The notes under the pieces were generated by a model. That model had not been told where the DNA came from, did no database searches, and saw only the letters and a list, made by a program, of their open reading frames with translations. Shown here piece after piece: positions 50,769 through 59,361 of a stretch of 64,000 nt of DNA. A program made the translations under genes and the position numbers. The first letter of the stretch is position 1. The number at the start of each line of letters is the position of its first letter. Origin of the DNA: Amycolatopsis bartoniae (GTDB lineage Bacteria > Actinomycetota > Actinomycetes > Mycobacteriales > Pseudonocardiaceae); NCBI RefSeq assembly GCF_014191255.1, contig NZ_JACHWH010000001.1, positions 2,446,123 through 2,510,122 of the forward strand. The letters run 5' to 3'.

Positions 50769-50791
50769 CCGCCCAAACCGTCGACCGAACG

Positions 50792-50832
50792 GTGAAGGCC
50801 CAGACCAGAGAACCTCTGACCTGGGCCTTCAC
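50792..50832. terminator. Two-step hairpin between convergent gene and tRNA-Gly
   Basis: GTGAAGGCCCAG (50792-50803) pairs with CTGGGCCTTCAC (50821-50832), and inside it CAGAG pairs with CTCTG. It lies 6 bp from the tRNA 3' end and can serve both directions. Confidence 0.75.
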
Positions 50833-50838
50833 CTACAG

Positions 50839-50909
50839 AGCGGATGACGGGAATCGAACCCGCGTATTCAGCTTGGGAAGCTGATGTTCTACCATTGAAC
50901 TACATCCGC
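50839..50909 (-). tRNA. tRNA-Gly (anticodon CCC)
   Basis: A 71-nt cloverleaf: acceptor GCGGATG/CATCCGC, D arm GTTC/GAAC, anticodon arm TCAGC-TTCCCAA-GCTGA with CCC, T arm GCGGG-TTCGATT-CCCGT, discriminator T. CCA is not encoded. Confidence 0.95.
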
Positions 50910-50986
50910 AGCGCCACAGATCATACACAGCGCAGCGCCTCCCTTCACACCAGGGCCCCCCGGAACTTGACGCCACAGCCGCAACT

Positions 50987-51002
50987 GACAACACTTGTTG
51001 TC
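50987..51002. promoter_or_regulatory. Palindrome GACAACACTTGTTGTC at the MpaB-family start codon
   Basis: Seven-bp arms GACAACA/TGTTGTC around CT, ending one base before ATG 51003. It could be an operator that blocks transcription or translation start. No regulator gene is adjacent. Confidence 0.55.
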
Positions 51003-52172
51003 ATGAGCCAGCGGTTGCCTGATCCCGAGCTCTTCCGCCACGGGGGGTTCCGGCTCGCTGCCCGGTTGTTCGCTCCTCCGGCGGACCTGCGGAGCACCGA
51101 GGCGCAGCTGCGCCGCTTCCGGGCCTTCGCCCAGGCCGAGGATCCGCTCGCCGACGCGCTCGTGGACGCACCCCGTGATGTCTTCGAGGAGGCCCTGACC
51201 AGGGGAATCAGCAAAACACCGCAAGCGCCCGCTGAAGTCGAAAACTTCTTCGCCGTCGTCGAGTCCGCTCCCTACTGGCTCGACCTCGACCGCGTCGACC
51301 GGGGCGCCAAGGCGATCACCCGGACCGGCTTGCTGGGCCTCTTCCCGCTCGGCGACATGTCCCTCATGGGCGGCTACCTGGCCTCCCGCGCCACCAAGTC
51401 TCTGGTCGCGACCGGGGAGATCGAGCACCTCGCCGGGCGGCGGCTCATCGAGACCGCCGCCTGGTGGATCGACGTCACCACGCCCGGCAACCTCCGCCCC
51501 CACCGCGCCGGGTACGCCGCCGCCCTCCGGGTCCGGCTCGTGCACGCCCACGTGCGCGCCGCGATGAACCGGCGCCGCGACTGGGACTACGACGCCTGGG
51601 ACCGGCCCGTCAACCAGGTGCAGACCGCCGGCACGCTCATCCTCTTCTCCCTGGTCTTCGTCCTCGGCACGCAGTTCCTCGGCATCCGCTACACCGAACG
51701 CGAGCGCGGCGACATCCTCCACCTGTGGCGCTACGTCGGCTGGCTCATGGGCGTCGACGAGGAGCTCCTGCCCGCCGACGAGACCGACGCCTGGCGCCTG
51801 CTCTGGCTCCTCGCCACCACCGAGTTCATCCCCGACGACGACTCCAAACGCCTCGCCAAGGCCCTACTGACCACCCACGAGAACAGCCGCGCCGGCAAGG
51901 TCCTCTCCCGCGTCCACTCCGCCATCAGCCGCCTCGTGCTCGGCCGGGTCAACGCCGACTTCCTCGAACTGCCCGACGACCCCGTGGCACAGGCCGCCGT
52001 GCTCGCCGCCGCCGCGGCCAACTTCGCCGCCGAGACCGCGCGCCGCCACATCCCCGGCGCCACCGCGCTGCAGGAGCTGATCGGCGGCCTCGAACGGCGC
52101 CGTTACGTCGGTCAGCTCGCGAAGATCGTCCAGCTCGACCCCACCTATGCGCGCCACATGCGGGCCGCCTAG
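51003..52172 (+). CDS. Oxygenase MpaB / latex-clearing-like family (DUF2236)
   Basis: A 389-residue helical protein. [20 protein letters not shown] and the His-containing [20 protein letters not shown] segment match the MpaB/Lcp superfamily, whose members bind heme b and oxidise substrates such as polyisoprene or mycophenolic acid precursors. [20 protein letters not shown] is a hydrophobic core helix. ATG 51003 is used because the upstream frame crosses tRNA-Gly. A perfect dyad abuts the start. Whether heme is bound and the substrate are unknown. Confidence 0.8.
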   Translation: MSQRLPDPELFRHGGFRLAARLFAPPADLRSTEAQLRRFRAFAQAEDPLADALVDAPRDVFEEALTRGISKTPQAPAEVENFFAVVESAPYWLDLDRVDRGAKAITRTGLLGLFPLGDMSLMGGYLASRATKSLVATGEIEHLAGRRLIETAAWWIDVTTPGNLRPHRAGYAAALRVRLVHAHVRAAMNRRRDWDYDAWDRPVNQVQTAGTLILFSLVFVLGTQFLGIRYTERERGDILHLWRYVGWLMGVDEELLPADETDAWRLLWLLATTEFIPDDDSKRLAKALLTTHENSRAGKVLSRVHSAISRLVLGRVNADFLELPDDPVAQAAVLAAAAANFAAETARRHIPGATALQELIGGLERRRYVGQLAKIVQLDPTYARHMRAA

Positions 52173-52186
52173 CTAGTCTCGTGCTC

Positions 52187-52768
52187 GTGCTGCTGAGTGA
52201 CCGTGACCTCCGAAAAGAAGTCGAAGCCGGACGCCTCGGGATCGACCCGTTCGATTCCGCCATGGTGCAACCGTCCAGCATCGACGTGCGGCTCGACCGC
52301 TTCTTCCGGGTCTTCAACAACAGCCAGTACACCCACATCGACCCTTCGCGGCAGCAGGACGAGCTGACGTCGCTGGTCGAGAAGACCGGCGAGGACCCCT
52401 TCGTCCTGCACCCCGGCGAGTTCGTGCTCGCCTCCACCTTCGAGCTGGTCACCCTGCCCGACGACCTGGCCGGCCGTCTGGAGGGCAAGTCCTCGCTCGG
52501 CAGGCTGGGCCTGCTCACGCACTCCACCGCCGGGTTCATCGACCCCGGCTTCTCCGGCCACATCACCCTCGAGCTGTCCAACGTCGCGAACCTGCCGATC
52601 ACCCTGTGGCCCGGCATGAAGATCGGCCAGCTCTGCCTGTTCCGGCTCACCAGCGCCGCCGAGCACCCCTACGGCTCCGCCGAGGCCGGCTCGCGCTACC
52701 AGGGCCAGCGCGGCCCCACACCGAGCCGCGCCCACCTCAACTTCCACCGCGTCGACACCTGGCGCTGA
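52187..52768 (+). CDS. dcd: dCTP deaminase, probably bifunctional with dUTPase
   Basis: A 193-residue enzyme of pyrimidine deoxynucleotide supply. [20 protein letters not shown] at the start, [28 protein letters not shown] and [20 protein letters not shown], with the catalytic Glu, are all conserved. The HSTAGF form resembles the mycobacterial enzyme that also hydrolyses dUTP; this is inference. GTG 52187 fits the known N-terminus, and TAGTCT (52174-52179) 7 nt upstream suggests a leaderless message. Confidence 0.94.
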   Translation: MLLSDRDLRKEVEAGRLGIDPFDSAMVQPSSIDVRLDRFFRVFNNSQYTHIDPSRQQDELTSLVEKTGEDPFVLHPGEFVLASTFELVTLPDDLAGRLEGKSSLGRLGLLTHSTAGFIDPGFSGHITLELSNVANLPITLWPGMKIGQLCLFRLTSAAEHPYGSAEAGSRYQGQRGPTPSRAHLNFHRVDTWR

Positions 52769-52809
52769 CGCCGTAAACTCCCCTGACCTGGTGAAACATC
52801 TCACCCCAG

Positions 52810-52831
52810 TGGTCCGGTATGGACTGGACCA
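52810..52831. promoter_or_regulatory. Dyad upstream of the sugar transporter
   Basis: TGGTCC (52810-52815) and GGACCA (52826-52831) flank 10 bp, with an overlapping inner GTCC/GGAC pair. The TGGTCC/GGACCA arms resemble HutC/DasR-type GntR operators. It lies 47 bp before the transporter start. Confidence 0.5.
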
Positions 52832-52877
52832 CATCTCCGGTTAGGCCATTCAGAGGCACAACCGAGGAGGCAGGGGC

Positions 52878-54299
52878 ATGAGCGTCCCCACGACCGGGGA
52901 GCGAGCCGGTCAACAACATCTCGCCCACGTCGTCTTCATCGCCGGGGCGGCCGCGGTCGGCGGTTTCCTGTTCGGCTACGACAGTTCCAACATCAACGGT
53001 GCCGTGCTCGGCATCCAGCACCACTTCCAGGTCGGCGACGGCGTCACCGGGCTGACGGTCTCCAGCGCGCTCATCGGCTCCGCCGTCGGCGCCTGGTTCG
53101 GCGGGCTGCTGTCCGACCGGATCGGCCGCATCCGCACGATGCAACTGGCCGCGGTGCTGTTCCTGGTCAGCGCCATCGGCGCGATGTTCCCGTTCAGCGT
53201 GTGGGACCTCGCGATCTGGCGCGTTGTCGGCGGTATCGCGATCGGCGTCGCGTCGGTCATCGGGCCCGCCTACATCGCGGAGGTCGCGCCACCCGCGTAC
53301 CGCGGACGGCTCGCGTCGCTGCAACAGCTGGCCATCGTGCTCGGCATCGGTGTGTCCGCGCTGGTCAACTGGGTCATCAAGGACCTGGCGCCGACCGGGG
53401 CGGACGGTTCGCACGACCTGAACGGGTCGCTCGGCGGGATCGAGCCCTGGCAGTGGATGCTCGGGGCCGCGGCCGTGCCCGCGATCGTGTACTTCGTGCT
53501 CGCCTCGGTGATCCCGGAGTCGCCGCACTACCTGCTGTCGATCGGCAAGACGCAGAAGGCGCGCAAGGTGCTCGCGGAGGTCGAGGGCGGGGACGTCGAC
53601 GCGAAGCTGGCGGACATCCGCCGCAACCTGCGCGTCGAGAAGCGCTCGAAGGTCCGCGACCTCGTCGGCGGGAAGTTCGGGCTGCTGCCGATCGTGTGGG
53701 TGGGCATCGCGCTGGCGGTGTTCCAGCAGTTCGTCGGCATCAACGTGATCTTCTACTACTCGGACACGCTGTGGCACTCGGTCGGCCAGAACACCGACTC
53801 GCTGCTGATCTCGATGGTCAGCCCGGTCATCAACATCATCGGCACGTTCATCGCGATCGCGTTCATCGACCGCGTGGGCCGCAAGCCGTTGCTGCTGATC
53901 GGTTCGGCGGGCATGACGATCGGGCTCGCCGTCGCCGCGATCGCGTTCGGCAACGCGGTGACCGTGAACGGCGACCTGAGCCTGCCGGGCGCGTGGGGCC
54001 CGATCGCGCTGGTGTTCGCGAACCTGTTCGTGATCTCGTTCGCCCTGTCGTGGGGCGTGATCCTGTGGGTCATGCTGGGTGAGATGTTCCCGCTGCGGAT
54101 TCGCAGCGCCGCGCTCGCCATCGGCACCGCCGCGAACTGGATCGCCAACTGGATCGTCACGGTCAGCTTCCCGAGCATGGCCGCCTGGAGCCTTTCGACC
54201 ACGTACTGGATCTACGCCGCGTTCGCGATCCTTTCGATCCCGTTCGCGCTGAAGTTCGTGCGGGAAACGAAGGGCACCGCGATCGAAGACGTGCGATAA
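52878..54299 (+). CDS. MFS sugar porter (XylE/GalP-like)
   Basis: A 473-residue, 12-helix sugar:H+ symporter or facilitator. GGFLFGYDSSNINGAVLGIQ is helix 1; GGLLSDRIGRIRTMQ is the loop 2-3 motif; PAYIAEVAPPAYRGRLASLQ is the helix 4-5 sugar-porter motif (PxYxxExxPxxxRG). VFQQFVGINVIFYYSDTLWH carries the sugar-binding QQxxG helix 7, and VPETKG-like RETKGTAIED ends it. Substrate is probably a hexose or pentose. ATG 52878 follows GAGGAGGCAGGGGC. It is followed by a strong terminator. Confidence 0.92.
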   Translation: MSVPTTGERAGQQHLAHVVFIAGAAAVGGFLFGYDSSNINGAVLGIQHHFQVGDGVTGLTVSSALIGSAVGAWFGGLLSDRIGRIRTMQLAAVLFLVSAIGAMFPFSVWDLAIWRVVGGIAIGVASVIGPAYIAEVAPPAYRGRLASLQQLAIVLGIGVSALVNWVIKDLAPTGADGSHDLNGSLGGIEPWQWMLGAAAVPAIVYFVLASVIPESPHYLLSIGKTQKARKVLAEVEGGDVDAKLADIRRNLRVEKRSKVRDLVGGKFGLLPIVWVGIALAVFQQFVGINVIFYYSDTLWHSVGQNTDSLLISMVSPVINIIGTFIAIAFIDRVGRKPLLLIGSAGMTIGLAVAAIAFGNAVTVNGDLSLPGAWGPIALVFANLFVISFALSWGVILWVMLGEMFPLRIRSAALAIGTAANWIANWIVTVSFPSMAAWSLSTTYWIYAAFAILSIPFALKFVRETKGTAIEDVR

Positions 54300-54314
54300 C
54301 CGCTGGTAGTACGA

Positions 54315-54343
54315 CGAATGGCGCAACAAGGTTGCGCCATTCG
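54315..54343 (+). terminator. 13-bp hairpin after the sugar porter
   Basis: CGAATGGCGCAAC (54315-54327), loop AAG, GTTGCGCCATTCG (54331-54343): a perfect stem 15 bp after the transporter stop. Confidence 0.85.
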
Positions 54344-54384
54344 TGGTCTCCAGCCGTTATCGTTCGGTGATAATTTCTTGCCTC

Positions 54385-55086
54385 GTGCGTGTCCCGAACT
54401 CCCGGCTCCGTCCCGTGCTCGTTTCGCTCAGCGTGCTCGTCGGCGTGCTGGCCGCCGCGGGCGGACTGCTCGTCACGCGCGAGCCCGCGGACGAGCACCT
54501 GCACGTGGCGCTGACCGACTCGACCTCGCACCCGGTCAGCACGATGCACCAGCCCTCCCCGGTCGCCCCCGCCCCGAGCAGCCCGGCCGCCCCGCCGAGC
54601 ACCACGGCCTCCCCCGCGCCGAGTACGACCGCCTCCCCGCCCGCCCCGCCGCCGTCGACGAAGTCCACCCCGAAACCGCCGCCCTCGACCAGCACCAAGG
54701 CCGCGCCGCCGCGGAACAACTCCGTCGCAGCGCAGGTTCTCGCGCTGGTCAACCAGGAGCGGTCGAAGGCCGGTTGCGGCGCGCTCAGTGACGACGGCCG
54801 CCTGGACACCGCCGCGCAGAAGTTCAGCGAGGACATGTCCGCCCGCGACTACTTCTCACACGTCACGCCCGAGGGCGTCACCTTCGACCAGCGGATCAAG
54901 GCGGCCGGCTATGCCAAACCGGCCGCCGAGAACATCGCGATGGGCTCGACCACCGCCGCGCAGACGATGCAGATGTGGATGAACTCCGACGGGCACCGCC
55001 GGAACATCCTCAACTGCTCCTACCACACGCTCGGCGTCGGCCTGGACACCGACGGCTGGTACTGGGTTCAGGACTTCGGGTTCTGA
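54385..55086 (+). CDS. Membrane-anchored CAP (SCP/PR1) domain protein
   Basis: A 233-residue exported protein. An N-terminal signal anchor (PVLVSLSVLVGVLAAAGGLL) is followed by a Pro/Ser/Thr-rich cell-wall linker (about residues 50-105) and a CAP domain: VLALVNQERSKAGCGALSDD, AQKFSEDMSARDYFSHVTPE, AAENIAMGSTTAAQTMQMWM and SDGHRRNILNC. These hold the usual His/Glu cleft residues. Extracellular role unknown in bacteria. GTG 54385 is used; an upstream start would lie inside the terminator hairpin. Its end overlaps the convergent acyl-CoA dehydrogenase by 19 bp. Confidence 0.85.
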   Translation: MRVPNSRLRPVLVSLSVLVGVLAAAGGLLVTREPADEHLHVALTDSTSHPVSTMHQPSPVAPAPSSPAAPPSTTASPAPSTTASPPAPPPSTKSTPKPPPSTSTKAAPPRNNSVAAQVLALVNQERSKAGCGALSDDGRLDTAAQKFSEDMSARDYFSHVTPEGVTFDQRIKAAGYAKPAAENIAMGSTTAAQTMQMWMNSDGHRRNILNCSYHTLGVGLDTDGWYWVQDFGF

Positions 55087-56690
55087 CGCGCCCGTTCGAC
55101 GATCGCCTTCGTGTCCACAGTGGACGGCAGGGTACCGAACGCGATGCCCCAGTCGCCGCCGAGGCGGGAGGCGCAGAAGGCGTCGGACACCGCGGCCGGT
55201 GCGTAGCGCACGAGCAGGGAACCCTGCAGCGCCAACGCCATCGTCTCGACCAGCCGCCGCGCGCGGAACTGGATGTCCTCGGGGTCGGACAGTTCCTTGC
55301 GCAGGCGGCCCACGGCGTCGTCGAGGCGCGCGTTCGCCCCGGCGGCCAGGTCCAGCTCGCCGAAGAACGCGTCGACGGACTCAGGCTGCTTCGCCATGGC
55401 GCGCAAGGCATCCAGCGCCGCCACGTTGCCCGAACCCTCCCAAATGGACAGCAGCGGCGCCTCCCGGTACAGCCGCGGCATCCCGGAGTCCTCGACGTAA
55501 CCGTTGCCGCCCAGGCATTCCAGCGCCTCGGCCGCGTGTGCCGGGCCGCGCTTGCACACCCAGTACTTCGTCACCGCGAGCGCCAGCCGCCGGAACGCGG
55601 CCTGCTCCGGGTCGCCGGTCGCCCCGGCGAGCCGCATCGCGACCGTGGTGGCGGCCTCGGACTCGACGACCAGATCGGCCAGCACGTTGGCCATCGCAGG
55701 CTGGTCCACGAGGTTCGCGCCGAACGCCCGGCGGTGCGCGGCGTGGTGCGTCGCCTGCACGACCGCTTGGCGCATCAGGGAAGTCGTGCCGAGCACGCAG
55801 TCGAGGCGGGTGTTGTTGACCATCTCGATGATGGTCGGCACACCGCGGCCCTCCTCGCCGACCAGCCAGCCGACCGCGCCGTCGTACTCGATCTCCGAGG
55901 AGGCGTTGGACTTGTTGCCCAGCTTGTCCTTGAGCCGCTGCAGGAAGATCCGGTTGCGGGAACCGTCGGGCAGCACGCGCGGCAGCAGGAAGCACGAGAG
56001 GCCGCCGGGCGCCTGCGCGAGGGTGAGGAACAGGTCGGACATCGGCGCCGAGGTGAACCACTTGTGCCCGGTGAGCACGTAGCTGCCGTCACCGTTCGGG
56101 CGCGCGGTGGTGGTGTTGGCGCGGACGTCGGAGCCGCCCTGCTTCTCGGTCATCGACATGCCCGCGATCAGGCCGCGCTTGGTGCTCGGCACGCGCAGGC
56201 CGAAGTCGTACTCGGGCGAGGCGAGCAGCGGCTCGTAGACGGCGGCCAGCTCGGGGTTGTGGCGCAGCGCGGGGACCGCCGCGTACGTCATGGAGATCGG
56301 GCAGACGTGCCCGCCCTCGGCCTGGTTCCAGACGAGCACCTTCGCGGCGCGGGCGGCGTGCGCGGCCGGGCGCTCGTCGCGCCAGGGCGCCGCGTGCAGG
56401 CCGTGGCCGACCGCGACGGTCATCAGCTCGTGCCAGGCGGGGTGGAACTCGACCTCGTCGATGCGGTGGCCGTAGCGGTCGTGCGTGTGCAGCTTGGGCG
56501 GGTTCTCGTTGGCCTGGCGGCCCCACTCCTGCCCCTGGGCGCTGCCGGCGAGGCGGCCCAGCTCGTGCACCTCGTCCTCCGCCCAGCCCGCCCCTTCGCG
56601 GCGCAGGCCGTCGAGCAGTGCCGCGTCGTCGGCGACGTCGTAGTCGACCAGCGGCGGGACCTGGTTGAGAACCTCATGGGTGTCCGGCAT
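55068..56690 (-). CDS. Acyl-CoA dehydrogenase, AidB-like
   Basis: A 540-residue flavoprotein. MSMTEKQGGSDVRANTT is the FAD-binding segment, GHKWFTSAPMSDLFLTL the core beta region, and ECLGGNGYVEDSGMPRLYRE with SIWEGSGNV the C-terminal helical region of the AidB branch. Length (AidB about 540) and N-terminal extension also fit. E. coli AidB belongs to the adaptive response to alkylation damage and binds DNA; dehydrogenase activity there is weak. A TetR regulator precedes it with its stop overlapping this start by 17 bp, so control is probably direct. Confidence 0.88.
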   Translation of the reverse strand: MPDTHEVLNQVPPLVDYDVADDAALLDGLRREGAGWAEDEVHELGRLAGSAQGQEWGRQANENPPKLHTHDRYGHRIDEVEFHPAWHELMTVAVGHGLHAAPWRDERPAAHAARAAKVLVWNQAEGGHVCPISMTYAAVPALRHNPELAAVYEPLLASPEYDFGLRVPSTKRGLIAGMSMTEKQGGSDVRANTTTARPNGDGSYVLTGHKWFTSAPMSDLFLTLAQAPGGLSCFLLPRVLPDGSRNRIFLQRLKDKLGNKSNASSEIEYDGAVGWLVGEEGRGVPTIIEMVNNTRLDCVLGTTSLMRQAVVQATHHAAHRRAFGANLVDQPAMANVLADLVVESEAATTVAMRLAGATGDPEQAAFRRLALAVTKYWVCKRGPAHAAEALECLGGNGYVEDSGMPRLYREAPLLSIWEGSGNVAALDALRAMAKQPESVDAFFGELDLAAGANARLDDAVGRLRKELSDPEDIQFRARRLVETMALALQGSLLVRYAPAAVSDAFCASRLGGDWGIAFGTLPSTVDTKAIVERARQNPKS

Positions 56691-57279
56691 CGGAACCTCC
56701 TAGTGCGCGCAGGATGAAGGGGCGCAGTCCGGCGACCGCGCCGTTGTTGTCAGTGGTGAGCGGGCCGACGAGGACCTCGGTGATGGCGCCGACCAGCGCG
56801 GCGGCGGTGAGTTCCGCGTCCTGGGGCGGCAGCAGGCCGGTGCGGACGCCCTCGCGGATGTGCTCGGCGGCGAGGTCGCGGAAGACGCGCCGGAAGACGA
56901 TGCGCTCGGCCTCGACCGGCGCATCGACGGGCTCGGCGAGAAGCGCGTACGCGCGGCGCGGGGCTTTCAGCGCGCGTACGGCGAAGGTCTCGAAGATGGC
57001 GACAACGCGCTCGGCGGGTTCCCCGGGCTCCTGCGCGGCAGCCTTCACGGCGTCGACCTCGTGCCCGACGATGCCGCGGAACAGCTCCACGACCAGCTCC
57101 GCCTTGCCGGGAAAGTGCTTGTACACGCTGCCGGTGGCGATGCGCGCCCGCTCGGCGACGGCCGCCACGGAGCAGCCCGCGTACCCCCGCTCGGCGAGCA
57201 ACTCGGCGGCGGCCTTGAGGATCCCGGCCCGCTGCGCGTCGAGGCGCGCTTGGACCTGCGGGGTGCGACGGTAGGGCAC
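56674..57279 (-). CDS. TetR-family regulator
   Basis: A 201-residue regulator with helix-turn-helix segment CSVAAVAERARIATGSVYKH and the FPGKAELVVELFRG helix after it. The C-terminal ligand domain (TGLLPPQDAELTAAALVGAI) matches the group controlling acyl-CoA dehydrogenase genes. It is first in an operon with the AidB-like gene. A 17-bp dyad, GTGAA with TTCAC arms, lies 8 bp upstream of GTG 57279 and is its probable operator. A longer upstream frame exists but is not coding. Confidence 0.85.
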   Translation of the reverse strand: MPYRRTPQVQARLDAQRAGILKAAAELLAERGYAGCSVAAVAERARIATGSVYKHFPGKAELVVELFRGIVGHEVDAVKAAAQEPGEPAERVVAIFETFAVRALKAPRRAYALLAEPVDAPVEAERIVFRRVFRDLAAEHIREGVRTGLLPPQDAELTAAALVGAITEVLVGPLTTDNNGAVAGLRPFILRALGGSDAGHP

Positions 57280-57286
57280 GCAAGAA

Positions 57287-57303
57287 GTGAACCACTGATT
57301 CAC
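57287..57303. promoter_or_regulatory. TetR operator candidate GTGAACCACTGATTCAC
   Basis: A 17-bp imperfect palindrome, 14 of 16 non-central bases symmetric, just before the TetR start. It lies between the regulator and the divergent methyltransferase remnant. Confidence 0.6.
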
Positions 57304-57328
57304 TGCTTCAGGCAAGCAGGAGGGGATC

Positions 57329-57728
57329 GTGCTGACGGCCTGGGCCGAGTTGCTGCTGCCGTTGGCGCCCGAGCCACCGGCAGCCGTGGCCGATCTGGGA
57401 TGCGGGACGGGAAGCCTCGCCGTGCTGCTCGCCGAGGCCGGGCACTCCGTCGTCGGCGTGGACCTCGCGCCACGGGATGGTCGCCGCGGCCACGGAGAAG
57501 GCGCGCGGACGGGCCGAGTTCCGGCAGGACGACGCCTCGGACCCGGCCCTGCCTCCGGCAGCTTTCGACGTCGTGCTGGCGCGGCACGTGGTGTGGGCGC
57601 TTCCCGATCCCGCCGCCGCACTGGGCAGGTGGGTTCGGCTGCTGCGACCCGGCGGGCGGGTGGTGCTCGTCGAGGGCCGCTGGGCCACGGGCACCGGGCT
57701 GACGGCGCCGAGCGCCAGCCTTTCCTGA
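57329..57728 (+). pseudogene. Decayed SAM methyltransferase
   Basis: The first frame from GTG 57329 reads LTAWAELLLPLAPEPPAAVA and motif I VADLGCGTGSLAVLLA, then VVGVDLAPR. At about 57474 the coding sense jumps to the -1/+2 frame: MVAAATEKARGRAEFRQDDA, then AFDVVLARHVVWALPDPAAA and GGRVVLVEGRW, stopping at 57728. The N-terminal helices found in this family before motif I are missing, and the protein stops shortly after the LVEGRW strand instead of running another 60-80 residues. Loss at both ends plus a frameshift points to a dead gene rather than a sequencing slip alone. Confidence 0.7.
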
Positions 57729-57729
57729 C

Positions 57730-58734
57730 CTACTGCGGAGTCCCGTAACGCGTCGCCGCCTCGCCGTAGCGCGCCAGGACCGCCGCGCGCAGTTCCGGGT
57801 CCGTACGCGGGACCGGCTCGATGAAGACCTCGCTCACGTCCGAGTACGCCTCACGCAGCTCGCCCGCCAGGCGCACGCACGCGCGCTCCACGTCGGACGC
57901 GTGCAGCGAGTCGTCGAAGTCCACGCGCGAGCACACCAGGATCAGGTCGGTGCCCAGCAGCATCGTCTGCAGGTCGACCACCGCCTCGATCTCCGGCGCG
58001 TCGGACAGCAGCTGCCGGATCCCGCGGACCACCACCGGGTCCGCCTGCCTGCCGATCAGCAGCCGCAGGTTGGTCAGGCCCAGGCTCCACGCCACCACCG
58101 CCAGCAGCAGGCCGATCAGGATCGACGCCAGCCCGTCGTACAGCGACGAGCCCGTCAGCTGGTGCAGCAGCAACGCCAGGAACGCGAGCACCAGACCGAC
58201 GAGCGCGGCCGAGTCCTCGAAGAACACCGACTTCGGCGCCGGGTCGTCGACCAGCCGCAGGTACGTGGCGATCGACCGCTTCTGCTCCCCGGACTCCCGG
58301 CGCACCTGCCGCAGCGCCTGCAGCCACGACGTGCCCTCCAGCAGGAACGCGATCCCCAGCACGACGTAACCGACGATCGGGCTCGACTGCTCGGACGGCT
58401 CGCCGAACACCGTCGAGAAGCCCTCGTAGAACGAGAACATCGCACCCGACGCGAAGATCGACACCGCGGCGAGCAGTGACCAGAAGTACCGCTCCTTGCC
58501 GTACCCGAAGGGGTGCACGCGGTCCGCCGGCTTGCTGGAGCGGCGCAACGCCGTCAGCAGCAGGATCTCGGTGATGGTGTCCGCCACCGAGTGCGCGGCC
58601 TCCGACAGCATCGCGCCGGAGCCCGTGAGGACCCCCGCGACGGCCTTGAGGATCGCGATGGCCAGGTTCACCGCCCCCGCCAGCACGACGGTCACGGTGC
58701 TTTCGCCTTTGGGCGATTCCTCCTGCTCGCTCAC
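57730..58734 (-). CDS. Cation diffusion facilitator transporter
   Basis: A 334-residue divalent metal/proton antiporter with six membrane segments. The metal-site motifs are LSEAAHSVADTITE in helix 2 (HxxxD) and FFEDSAALVGLVLAF in helix 5. A soluble C-terminal domain (EIEAVVDLQTMLLGTDLILV) follows. The family exports Zn, Co, Fe or Mn from the cytoplasm. The GTG start is 9 bp downstream of the DUF742 stop, so the two are co-transcribed. It converges on the methyltransferase remnant. Confidence 0.9.
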   Translation of the reverse strand: MSEQEESPKGESTVTVVLAGAVNLAIAILKAVAGVLTGSGAMLSEAAHSVADTITEILLLTALRRSSKPADRVHPFGYGKERYFWSLLAAVSIFASGAMFSFYEGFSTVFGEPSEQSSPIVGYVVLGIAFLLEGTSWLQALRQVRRESGEQKRSIATYLRLVDDPAPKSVFFEDSAALVGLVLAFLALLLHQLTGSSLYDGLASILIGLLLAVVAWSLGLTNLRLLIGRQADPVVVRGIRQLLSDAPEIEAVVDLQTMLLGTDLILVCSRVDFDDSLHASDVERACVRLAGELREAYSDVSEVFIEPVPRTDPELRAAVLARYGEAATRYGTPQ

Positions 58735-58743
58735 CCGCTGATC

Positions 58744-59238
58744 TTAGATCCGTTGCAGCCCATCCAGCACGCGACGCATGAGCGCCAGCGGCGGCCGCCC
58801 CTCGGCGGTGCGCTCCGTGCCGTGGATGTGCAACAGCCCCAGCTCCGCCATGTCGGACAGCAGGACACGGGCCACCCCCAGCGGGATCGACAGGGTGGCC
58901 GCCACTTCGGCGACCGAGACCGGGCGGCGGCACGCGGCCCGCACCGGCTGGTATTCGCTGTTCAGCGCGGCTCCCGTCCACCGCGCGTCCGCCCGGACGT
59001 TGACCATCGTCTCGAGCGCCAGCTCGTAGGTGGACTGCGTGCGGCCCCGGGTCAGGACGTACGGCCGCACGCGGGGGCCGGCGTCGTCGCCCGGGATGTC
59101 GTCGGCGAACTGCGGAACGCGGGGCGCGGGAAACTCGCCCGGTTGCTCCTCCTGGGGGAACCGGGCACCGGCACGGGCGGAATCCGGCTCGGTGGCCGGT
59201 TCGCCCTCAGCGGGTACACCCATGGTCTCTCGCCCCAT
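58744..59238 (-). CDS. DUF742 protein, outside a conservon
   Basis: A 164-residue protein. A disordered acidic N-terminus (about residues 1-55) leads to RVRPYVLTRGRTQSTYELAL and a winged-helix-like part, VSVAEVAATLSIPLGVARVL and LLSDMAELGLLHIHG, which is the DUF742 signature. Such proteins normally sit in cvn conservons between a roadblock protein and a Ras-like GTPase; neither is here. ATG 59223, five codons in, is an alternative start. It is instead paired with the CDF transporter. Confidence 0.87.
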   Translation of the reverse strand: MGRETMGVPAEGEPATEPDSARAGARFPQEEQPGEFPAPRVPQFADDIPGDDAGPRVRPYVLTRGRTQSTYELALETMVNVRADARWTGAALNSEYQPVRAACRRPVSVAEVAATLSIPLGVARVLLSDMAELGLLHIHGTERTAEGRPPLALMRRVLDGLQRI

Positions 59239-59307
59239 TCGCGCAGGTCACAATGCCTCGCCGACGGCTGTGGCTGCGAGAGAACCAGGATAACGCGGCT
59301 GTCGAGC

Positions 59308-59342
59308 CCGTCGGGGGGTTCGGCGACCGAACCCCCCGACGG
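59308..59342 (-). terminator. 16-bp hairpin after the Fe-S reductase
   Basis: CCGTCGGGGGGTTCGG (59308-59323), loop CGA, CCGAACCCCCCGACGG (59327-59342): a perfect stem just beyond the minus-strand reductase stop. Confidence 0.85.
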
Positions 59343-59361
59343 TAGGAACGCCCTTCGCGAG

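Noticed and set aside
50844..51002. An upstream start for the MpaB-family protein
   Set aside because: It would translate the tRNA-Gly gene on its complementary strand. The family begins at ATG 51003.
54343..54384. An upstream ATG for the CAP-domain protein
   Set aside because: It lies right after the sugar-porter terminator and before the likely -10 box. GTG 54385 fits the signal anchor better.
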